Positions 33,537 to 40,617 of a stretch of 40,617 nt of DNA are shown piece by piece; position 1 is the stretch's first letter, and each line of letters starts with the position of its first letter. Under the pieces are notes generated by a model. That model saw only the letters and a list, made by a program, of their open reading frames with translations. It searched no databases and was not told the origin of the DNA. Origin of the DNA: Acidobacteriota bacterium (GTDB taxonomy: Bacteria > Acidobacteriota > Terriglobia > Bryobacterales > Bryobacteraceae); assembly GCA_016201205.1 (NCBI GenBank), contig JACQDF010000285.1:1-40617 (forward strand). Direction: 5' to 3'. The translations under genes and the position numbers were made by a program.

Positions 33537-36113
33537 CTAGCGGCCTAACTCCTTCTGCAACTCGGCCAGCAGTTGCAACGCTTCGATCGGCCGCAACTGG
33601 TCGAGGTTCACGCCGCGGATGCGCTCCGCGATCTGATAGTTTACCGGCTCGAAGAGCTGGATCTGCATAGGCCCTTGCTTTCCTTTCTCGAGCAGCTCGC
33701 CGCTCATGACGTGCTCCGTCTTCTCGTGCAGCGCCAGGATCTCGCGCGCCCGCTCGATCACCGCCGCCGGCAGCGCCGCCAGCCGGGCCACTTCGATCCC
33801 ATAACTTTTATCGGCGCTTCCTGGCTGGACCTTGCGCAGGAAAATGATCTGATCGCCGGATTCTTTCACGGTCACTTGCAGGTTGGTCACCCCGTCAAGC
33901 TGCTCGGCCAGCTCCGTCAGCTCGTGGTAATGGGTCGCAAACAACGTCTTGGCGTGCAGTTTCTCATGAATGTGCTCAATCACGGCCCAGGCCAGCGCCA
34001 TTCCATCGTAGGTTGCCGTGCCGCGGCCGATCTCGTCCAGCACAATGAAACTCGCCGCCGTCGCCGTATTCAGGATGGCCGCCGTCTCCGTCATCTCGAC
34101 CATAAAGGTCGAGCGCCCCCGGGCCAGGTTATCCGACGCCCCGACGCGCGTAAACACGCGGTCGGTCAATGGCAGCAGCGCCGATTCAGCCGGCACGAAG
34201 GAGCCCATCTGCGCCATCACGATCAGCAGCGCCGCCTGCCGCAGATACGTCGATTTGCCGCCCATGTTCGGACCGGTGATCACGGCAATATACTTCGCCG
34301 CCGGGTCCAGGTAGACATCGTTGGGGATGAAGCGGGCCGCTTCGCGGTCGGCCAGCTTCTCGATCACCGGATGGCGGCCCGCAACGACGTGCATTTTTCC
34401 GTCGGGAGAAAAGCGCGGCCGCGTGTAGCGGCTGGCCGCGGCCGCCTGCGCCAGTGCGGCCGAAACGTCTGCTTCCGCGATCGCCGCCGCCGCCGCCCGG
34501 ATCCGCGCCGCCTGGGCTGCCGTCCGCGCCCGCAGTTCCGCGAACAGATCCTTCTCGATCGCCAGCATCCGCTCCTCGGCTTCGAGAATCTTCCCTTCGA
34601 GCTCCTTCAGCTCGGGTGTCGTGAACCGCTCCGCGTTCACCAGCGTCTGCTTGCGCTCGTAATCGGCCGGGGCCAGGTGCAGGTTCGCCTTCGAGATCTC
34701 GATGTAGTAGCCGAAAATGTTGTTGAAGCGCACCTTCAGCGACCCGATGCCCGTCCGGACGCGCTCGCGCTGCTCGATCTGCGCGATGTACTGCTTGCTG
34801 TTGCGCGAGAGGTCGCGAAGCTCATCGAGCGCGGCATGGCAGCCATCGCGGATCACGCCGCCATCCGCCGGATTCACCGGCGGATCGTCGGCCAGCGTTC
34901 CAAGAATCGCATCGCGCACCTCGGGCACTTCCTCCATCGCCAGGTGCAGTTCCGCAAGCCGCCCGCTGAACCCCGAGCAGGCCGCTTTCAACGCCGGAAT
35001 GCGCGCCAGCGAAAGGCCGAGCGCCCGCACCTCCCGCGGGTTCGCTGTCCCGAGCGTTACCTTCGAGAGCAGCCGCTCGAGATCGAGAATGCCGCCCAGC
35101 ACACGGCGGATCTCGCCTCGCTGAATGCTCGATTGGAGCAGCGCCTGGACGGCGTCCAGGCGTGCCTCGATTTCCGCCTGATCGAGCGCCGGGCGAAGCA
35201 ATCTGCGCCGCAGCAGCCGCGCTCCCATGCCCGTCAGCGTCTGATCGAGGACGTGAATCAGCGTGCCTTCCTTCATCCCGTCGGCAAGCAATGGCTCGAG
35301 CAGCTCGAGGTTGCGTACCGTCGCCGCGTCGAGAATCAGCGCATCCGTGCGGTCGTACCACGCCGGCTGCTCGAGATGATCGAGCGCCGCCTTCTGCGTC
35401 TCGCGTGCGTAGTGCAGGATTGCGCCGGCCGCGCTGATGGCCAGCCAATGCCCGCTCAGCCCGCAGCCATCCAGCGTCAGCAGCCGGAAATGCTCCTTGA
35501 GCGAGCGCTCCGCATGGTCGGCGCCGAACACCCATGCTTCCACGGGTGTGGTGCAAGCCTTCCCGGCAGGCGCCTGGGCCGCATCGGGATACAGAATCTC
35601 CCGTGGATTCAGCCCCTCGAGCGCGCCGGCCACTTCGCGCGCCGCCAGCTCCGTCGTCCGGAATTCTCCGGTCGACACGTCCACATACGCCAGCCCGGCC
35701 TGATCGGCCTTCACGACCAGCGCCGCAAGATAATTGTTCTCCTTCGAGCGCAGCACTCCGGACCCGGTGGCCGTGCCGGGCGTGACCACGCGGATGATCT
35801 CCCGCTTCACCAGCTTGCCGGCAAAGCGCGGGTCCTCCATCTGTTCGCAGATCGCTACCCGGTAGCCTTTCTGGATCAGCTTCGCCAGGTAGGACTCAGC
35901 CGCATGATACGGCACGCCGCACATCGGAATGGGCTGGCCCTTTTCCTTGTTGCGGCTGGTGAGCGTGATTTCGAGCTCGCGCGCCGCCACCACCGCGTCC
36001 TCGTAGAACAGCTCGTAGAAGTCGCCCAGGCGGAACATCAGCAGCGCGCCGGGCGCCTGCTGCTTCAGCGAGTGGTACTGCCGCATGAGCGGCGTCGTCG
36101 GTTCACCGCTCAT
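33537..36113 (-). CDS. mutS: DNA mismatch repair protein MutS
   Basis: 858 residues, full length for MutS1. The mismatch-reading Phe-x-Glu motif is F32-Y-E34 in FRLGDFYELF. Connector, lever (LERLLSKVTLG), clamp and core follow, then the ATPase with Walker A GPNMGGKSTYLRQA at about residues 612-621, ST-rich DNLARGRSTFMVEM, Walker B FIVLDEIGRGTATYDG and the H-loop ATHYHELTELAEQL. It recognises base mismatches and starts repair with MutL. It lies 9 bases after gdhA and before anmK, so it is likely co-transcribed. No defect is visible, so mutator behaviour is not suggested. Confidence 0.96.
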   Translation of the reverse strand: MSGEPTTPLMRQYHSLKQQAPGALLMFRLGDFYELFYEDAVVAARELEITLTSRNKEKGQPIPMCGVPYHAAESYLAKLIQKGYRVAICEQMEDPRFAGKLVKREIIRVVTPGTATGSGVLRSKENNYLAALVVKADQAGLAYVDVSTGEFRTTELAAREVAGALEGLNPREILYPDAAQAPAGKACTTPVEAWVFGADHAERSLKEHFRLLTLDGCGLSGHWLAISAAGAILHYARETQKAALDHLEQPAWYDRTDALILDAATVRNLELLEPLLADGMKEGTLIHVLDQTLTGMGARLLRRRLLRPALDQAEIEARLDAVQALLQSSIQRGEIRRVLGGILDLERLLSKVTLGTANPREVRALGLSLARIPALKAACSGFSGRLAELHLAMEEVPEVRDAILGTLADDPPVNPADGGVIRDGCHAALDELRDLSRNSKQYIAQIEQRERVRTGIGSLKVRFNNIFGYYIEISKANLHLAPADYERKQTLVNAERFTTPELKELEGKILEAEERMLAIEKDLFAELRARTAAQAARIRAAAAAIAEADVSAALAQAAAASRYTRPRFSPDGKMHVVAGRHPVIEKLADREAARFIPNDVYLDPAAKYIAVITGPNMGGKSTYLRQAALLIVMAQMGSFVPAESALLPLTDRVFTRVGASDNLARGRSTFMVEMTETAAILNTATAASFIVLDEIGRGTATYDGMALAWAVIEHIHEKLHAKTLFATHYHELTELAEQLDGVTNLQVTVKESGDQIIFLRKVQPGSADKSYGIEVARLAALPAAVIERAREILALHEKTEHVMSGELLEKGKQGPMQIQLFEPVNYQIAERIRGVNLDQLRPIEALQLLAELQKELGR

Positions 36114-36122
36114 GGCGCAATT

Positions 36123-37403
<1,281 letters not shown>

Positions 37404-37474
37404 AGAATCCCCCCGCCTTCATTATGCCAGCCGTGGCGGCAGAAAGCTGATCGCGGACGGCTGGACGCTGGCCG

Positions 37475-38308
37475 CTACGAGGACGCCGCCATCATCCAGC
37501 GCGCCATCAGAGCGAAACACAAGCCCGTCACCGCCAGGCACACGCCCGCCATGGCGCGCCAGAACTTCTCGATCTTGCTGGTGGGTAATCCAGGCTCTCT
37601 GGCCACAAACGCCACCACGAACCCGGCCAGCAACCCCCCGATGTGGGCCGCATTGTCGATCGCCAGCCCCGGCAGCAGCCCGAACAAAAGCCCGTAGATC
37701 GCCCAGCGGATGTACATCCCGCGGATCGCGCTCCCCAGCGCGGTGTTGTGCCGCACCCCGATCGCAATCATCGCCCCGATCAATCCGAAAATGCCCGCCG
37801 AGGCGCCCACGCTCAGCGCAGCGCTCCAGTACGTGCTCGCCAGAAACCCGAACACCGTCGCCACAAAGTAAAAGATCAGCAGCCGCGCTGATCCGTACAC
37901 CTCCTCCACCTGCGCCCCCAGATCCATCAGCGCCCAGGAGTTCATCAGAATGTGCATCAGCCCGCCGTGCAGAAAGCCCGCCGTCACCAGCCGCCACCAC
38001 TGCCCCAGGAAGATGGCCTGCCGCCACTTGGCGCCGAAGTTGAACAGCGTCCGGTTATCCAGGTCGAACACCGCCCCATCGGCCCCTTTCTGCATGCTCA
38101 CCAGCACGGTCGCGATGAACAGAGCGGTGTTTACCAGCAGGATCATGGTGGTGGTAAACCGCGCGTGAGGGATCAGCCCTCCGAGAATGTCGCCCGGGTT
38201 CCGGATGTCGACGGCTCGCGGGCCGAGCTCGACCTCACAGTAGGGGCAGGCACGTGCGCCGGGCTCGACAAACGCCCGGCAATTCGGACACATTCGCTTC
38301 CGAGTCAC
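37475..38308 (-). CDS. Zinc-ribbon rhomboid-family intramembrane serine protease
   Basis: 277 residues. A cytosolic N-terminal zinc ribbon has C7/C10 and C21/C24 (MCPNCRAFVEPGARACPYC). Six to seven membrane segments follow. The rhomboid catalytic dyad is S170 in GASAGIFG and H222 in AAHIGGLLAG, with the helix-2 motif HGGLMHILMNSWAL. It cuts transmembrane substrates within the membrane. The start is GTG at 38308; a minus-strand TAGAAT at 38322-38317 ends 8 bases before it, so it is probably leaderless. It is divergent from the microcompartment operon. Substrate unknown. Confidence 0.92.
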   Translation of the reverse strand: MTRKRMCPNCRAFVEPGARACPYCEVELGPRAVDIRNPGDILGGLIPHARFTTTMILLVNTALFIATVLVSMQKGADGAVFDLDNRTLFNFGAKWRQAIFLGQWWRLVTAGFLHGGLMHILMNSWALMDLGAQVEEVYGSARLLIFYFVATVFGFLASTYWSAALSVGASAGIFGLIGAMIAIGVRHNTALGSAIRGMYIRWAIYGLLFGLLPGLAIDNAAHIGGLLAGFVVAFVAREPGLPTSKIEKFWRAMAGVCLAVTGLCFALMARWMMAASS

Positions 38309-38316
38309 TTCTGTTC

Positions 38317-38322
38317 ATTCTA
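38317..38322 (-). promoter_or_regulatory. Putative -10 element (TAGAAT) of the rhomboid gene
   Basis: On the minus strand TAGAAT ends 8 bases before the GTG start at 38308. It backs onto the TACAAT of the divergent aldolase gene within about 40 bases, so the two promoters are close and may overlap upstream elements. Confidence 0.45.
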
Positions 38323-38358
38323 GCGGGCTGCGCGCGCTCAGGGCTTACAGTCGTCTGA

Positions 38359-38364
38359 TACAAT
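38359..38364 (+). promoter_or_regulatory. Putative -10 element (TACAAT) of the microcompartment operon
   Basis: TACAAT ends 11 bases before the ATG at 38376. No recognisable ribosome-binding site is present between them, so the transcript is likely near-leaderless. No strong -35 hexamer is apparent. Confidence 0.45.
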
Positions 38365-38375
38365 CGAGAATTCAG

Positions 38376-39155
38376 ATGCCGAAAACCGAGCGCGAGTTGC
38401 GCCAGGACATCATTGAAGTCGGCCGTCTCGTATTCCAGAAAGGCTGGGTGGCCGCCAACGACGGCAACATCAGCATCCGCCTGGACGAAGGGCGCGTCCT
38501 CTGCACGCCTACCGGCGTCAGCAAGGGCATGATGCATCCCGACGACCTGATCATCTGCGACCTGGAAGGCAGCAAGCTGCACGGCCGCAAGGAGCGCACC
38601 TCGGAGATCCTGATGCACCTCACGATTTATAAGATGCGCCCCGATGTGCGCGCCGTGGTGCATGCGCACCCGCCGGTGGCCACCGGATTCGCCACCGCCG
38701 GCCGGCCGCTGAACGAGGCGCTGTTGCCCGAAGTGATCATCGGCCTCGGGTGCGTGCCCTTGGCAGCCTATGGCTTGCCCGGCACGCCGGAGCTGACTGA
38801 GCCGATGCTGCCCTACATCCCGAAATACAACGCGCTCCTGCTGGCCAATCATGGGGCGGTTTCTTATGGCGACGAGGTGTTTCAGGCCTATTTCCGCATG
38901 GAGACCGTCGAGCATTACGCTCGCATCGCGTTCGTCGCCGAGATGCTCGGCGGGGCGACGGTGCTGCCCAAAACGGAAGTGGACAAGCTGTTCGATTCGC
39001 GGACGCGTTACGGCATCCGGGCGCGCACTGGCCCCGAGCCGGGCTGCCCGGTGGTCGCCGAGGATGAATCCGGCGCCGCGGAAAGATTTTACGTTACGCG
39101 CGAGGAACTGATCGCGCTGGTGGATGAAGCGCTTCGCACGCGCGGCGTCGCTTGA
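38376..39155 (+). CDS. Class II aldolase (fuculose/rhamnulose-1-phosphate aldolase type), microcompartment-associated
   Basis: A 259-residue class II aldolase/adducin-family enzyme. Zinc ligands H97 and H99 are in VVHAHPPVATG, H159 in NHGAVSYG, and the catalytic glutamate is E77 in TSEILMH. ANDGNISIRLDEGR and TPTGVSKGMM are the phosphate-binding loops. Such enzymes cut deoxyhexulose-1-phosphate to lactaldehyde and DHAP, generating an aldehyde that microcompartments sequester. The gene starts at its own promoter and heads the shell-protein cluster, so it is a likely cargo enzyme. The C-terminal extension (residues 200-259, FDSRTRYGIRARTGPEPG) is longer than in plain fuculose aldolases and might target encapsulation. 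Substrate is inferred. Confidence 0.88.
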   Translation: MPKTERELRQDIIEVGRLVFQKGWVAANDGNISIRLDEGRVLCTPTGVSKGMMHPDDLIICDLEGSKLHGRKERTSEILMHLTIYKMRPDVRAVVHAHPPVATGFATAGRPLNEALLPEVIIGLGCVPLAAYGLPGTPELTEPMLPYIPKYNALLLANHGAVSYGDEVFQAYFRMETVEHYARIAFVAEMLGGATVLPKTEVDKLFDSRTRYGIRARTGPEPGCPVVAEDESGAAERFYVTREELIALVDEALRTRGVA

Positions 39156-39201
39156 CAACAGGCGGCGCAAACGGAATCATGAAGAATTCGCTGGAGGTTG
39201 A

Positions 39202-39489
39202 ATGGGTGAAGCACTCGGAATGATCGAAACCCGCGGTCTGGTGGCCATGATTGAGGCCTCCGACGCGATGGTGAAAGCCGCCAAGGTCACGCTGGTCGGC
39301 TGGGAAAAGATCGGGTCAGGCTACGTGACGGCACTGGTCCGCGGTGACGTGGCCGCCGTGCGCGCCGCCACCGACGCCGGCGCGGCCGCCGCCCGCCGCG
39401 TCGGCGAGCTGATCTCCGTTCATGTCATCCCGCGTCCTCACCCCAGCCTCGAGGATGTGCTGCCGATCGGCAAGAGCAACAAGAGCTGA
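39202..39489 (+). CDS. BMC-H hexameric microcompartment shell protein
   Basis: A 95-residue single BMC domain protein close to PduA/Eut[20 protein letters not shown], then [26 protein letters not shown]. The pore motif is K-I-G-S-G. It should form the flat hexamers that tile the shell facets. SD GGAGG is placed well before the ATG. It is the only BMC-H in view and is followed by pentamer genes. No BMC-T (trimer) gene appears before the window ends. Confidence 0.95.
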   Translation: MGEALGMIETRGLVAMIEASDAMVKAAKVTLVGWEKIGSGYVTALVRGDVAAVRAATDAGAAAARRVGELISVHVIPRPHPSLEDVLPIGKSNKS

Positions 39490-39498
39490 TCGCCGTCT

Positions 39499-39795
39499 AT
39501 GATCCTCGCCCGAGTCGTGGGCACTGTCGTCGCCACGCGCAAAGATCCGCGCCTGGAGGGCAAGAAGCTGCTCATCCTGAAGCCTGTCTCGCCGGAGGGC
39601 AGGGATGAAGCCGGCTACGTGGTCGCCGTGGACACGGTGGGCGCCGGCGCCCGCGAAACGGTCCTCGCCGTCTCCGGCAGCTCCGCCCGCATGGCCGAAG
39701 GCTGCAAGGACCGGCCGGTCGACACCGCCATCGTCGGCATTGTCGACACTGTTTCCCTCGACGAGCCGCCGCCCAAGAGTATAAAAAAGAGCTAA
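39499..39795 (+). CDS. BMC-P pentameric vertex protein (EutN/CcmL), first copy
   Basis: 98 residues of the EutN/CcmL fold: MILARVVGTVVATRKDPRLEGKKLL, then DTVGAGARETVLAVSGSSARM and TAIVGIVDTVSL. The G-S-S-A-R stretch is the conserved pore loop of the vertex pentamer. It caps the twelve corners of the shell. It is 9 bases after the BMC-H stop and 3 bases before the next BMC-P. Its basic tail KSIKKS is short. Confidence 0.93.
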   Translation: MILARVVGTVVATRKDPRLEGKKLLILKPVSPEGRDEAGYVVAVDTVGAGARETVLAVSGSSARMAEGCKDRPVDTAIVGIVDTVSLDEPPPKSIKKS

Positions 39796-39798
39796 CCC

Positions 39799-40098
39799 AT
39801 GTTTCTCGCGCGCGTCATTGGCAAAGTGTGGTCGACGATGAAGAACGAGACCCTGGAAGGCCACCGCCTGCTGCTCATCCAGCCGGTTACACCGGAGCTG
39901 AAGGAGACCGGAAAGCGCATGGTCGTCGCCGATTGCGTCGGCGCTGGAGCGGGTGAGCTGGTCTACTGCTGCCGCGGACGCGAGTCCAGCTTTCCCTTCC
40001 TGCCGAAGGAAGTCCCCACCGACACGACCATCGTCGCCATCATCGACGAGTTGCATGTCAACCGCGCCGCCAGACGGGAAGAGACCTCCCCATGCTGA
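39799..40098 (+). CDS. BMC-P pentameric vertex protein, second copy with Cys-Cys pore-loop variant
   Basis: 99 residues with the fold pattern MFLARVIGKVWSTMKNETLEG, LLLIQPVTPELKETG, CVGAGAGELVYCCRGRESSF, TTIVAIIDEL. The pore-loop G-S-S-A-R of the first copy is replaced by C-C-R-G-R-E-S-S, an unusual adjacent cysteine pair near the pore. The C-terminus is extended and ends in cysteine. Overlaps the next gene start (ATG at 40092). It is likely a specialised vertex rather than a redundant one. Confidence 0.92.
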   Translation: MFLARVIGKVWSTMKNETLEGHRLLLIQPVTPELKETGKRMVVADCVGAGAGELVYCCRGRESSFPFLPKEVPTDTTIVAIIDELHVNRAARREETSPC

Positions 40099-40373
40099 TC
40101 GCACGCGTCATCGGCGAAGTGGTCGCCACCCAGAAACACGCGAGCCATGAAGGGCAAAAGGTGTTGCTGGTGCAGCCGTTGAATCTCGACGGCTCAGACC
40201 GCGGCGACGCCGTCGTCGCTTTGGATTCAGTCGACGCCGGCATCGGCGACCGGGTGCTGATGGCCACGGAAGGCTTCAGCGCCATGACCAGCGTCGGCCG
40301 CCCGCTATCGCCGATCGACATGGCGGTGGTTGGCGTCATCGACCGGATCGACCTATTTGGAGTAGCCTCATGA
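40092..40373 (+). CDS. BMC-P pentameric vertex protein, third copy
   Basis: 93 residues: MLIARVIGEVVATQKHASHEGQKVLL, ALDSVDAGIGDRVLMATEGFSAM and MAVVGVIDRIDLF. The loop here is E-G-F-S-A-M, again different from copy one. The ATG overlaps the end of copy two, and its own stop overlaps the next gene's ATG (ATGA). All three pentamers are thus translationally linked. Confidence 0.93.
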   Translation: MLIARVIGEVVATQKHASHEGQKVLLVQPLNLDGSDRGDAVVALDSVDAGIGDRVLMATEGFSAMTSVGRPLSPIDMAVVGVIDRIDLFGVAS

Positions 40374-40617
40374 CAATCCTGCTTACGCTCTTGTCTTTCT
40401 TCGCCCCGCAGGCGGAGCACCAGCACCACCCGCCACCGAACGCCGACGAGTATGCCAGGATCCTGGAAGATCCCGCCCGCGACGCCTGGCAGAAGCCGCA
40501 CGAAGTGATCACAGCTTTGAATCTGCGCTCCGACGAGGTGATTGCGGACATCGGCGCCGGCTCAGGCTACTTCACGCGGCGCTTCGCGCATCACGCCAAG
40601 CTGGTTTATGCCGTGGA
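40370..40617 (+). CDS. SAM-dependent methyltransferase, 5' end only (runs off the window)
   Basis: The visible 82 codons begin MTILLTLLSFFAPQAEHQHH, a hydrophobic, signal-like N-terminus followed by a His-rich stretch. Then EYARILEDPARDAWQKPHEV, then motif I of class I methyltransferases, VIADIGAGSGYF. The ATG overlaps the stop of the third pentamer gene by ATGA, so it is translated with the shell genes. Exported UbiE-like methyltransferases of this style exist in Acidobacteria; a function inside a microcompartment is not established. The 3' end is outside the window. Confidence 0.8.
   Translation, partial: MTILLTLLSFFAPQAEHQHHPPPNADEYARILEDPARDAWQKPHEVITALNLRSDEVIADIGAGSGYFTRRFAHHAKLVYAV

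Noticed and set aside
33537..36113. MutS defect as the cause of the tandem duplications nearby
   Set aside because: All MutS motifs are intact; there is no sequence support for a mutator state.

Overview
The window looks like a piece of an acidobacterial chromosome of the Solibacter/Bryobacter type. It is GC-rich and carries two large TonB-dependent receptors with an N-terminal carboxypeptidase-regulatory-like domain, a VWFA-type acidobacterial secreted protein, a secreted protein ending in the Solibacter-type C-terminal domain (TIGR03437-like), many Tat or Sec exported enzymes and several sugar-acid dehydratases. Gene calls rest on translated motifs read by eye; no database search was run.

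Region by region. (1) Positions 1-3720 are a scrambled accessory region. It holds the right end of an IS4-like insertion sequence that has cut off a deaminase/GHKL-ATPase fusion gene, low-complexity triplet and TGACG repeats, and a 1.8 kb island between two 163-bp direct repeats. The island holds an intact hicAB toxin-antitoxin pair, an attC-like hairpin, a decayed D5/P4-type primase-helicase, and a broken brnT toxin beside an intact brnA antitoxin. (2) 3673-9865 holds a membrane protein, an L-rhamnonate dehydratase, an enoyl-reductase-like MDR enzyme, a second sugar-acid dehydratase, a small secreted protein and a Tat-exported asparaginase-family hydrolase. (3) 9977-12404 holds a receiver-less OmpR-type DNA-binding protein with phased direct repeats upstream, aroA and a sensor-less histidine kinase. 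(4) 12444-18081 holds two exported proteins (a 1124-aa unknown and a VWFA protein) and an MFS transporter. (5) 18071-30432 holds a frameshifted TonB receptor, a ThuA-domain protein, a PBP4-type peptidase with two small zinc-ribbon genes, a palindromic 25-bp tandem repeat, a TIGR03437-type secreted protein and an intact TonB receptor. (6) 30487-38308 holds msrP, an inserted 0.9-kb foreign segment, then anmK, mutS, gdhA and a zinc-ribbon rhomboid on the minus strand. (7) 38376 to the end starts a bacterial microcompartment operon: class II aldolase, one hexamer shell protein, three consecutive pentamer shell proteins and a translationally coupled methyltransferase that runs off the window.

How the genes fit together. 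The right-hand microcompartment operon, with a fuculose/rhamnulose-phosphate-type aldolase, points to encapsulated breakdown of deoxysugars. The rhamnonate dehydratase and the second sugar-acid dehydratase on the left suggest a parallel non-phosphorylated sugar-acid route. TonB receptors and an ACS-type MFS permease could feed such pathways, but no direct linkage is visible. AnmK and PBP4 belong to cell-wall turnover and recycling. The most informative structural event is at msrP/anmK, where removing the insertion in silico restores two convergent genes with directly abutting stop codons.
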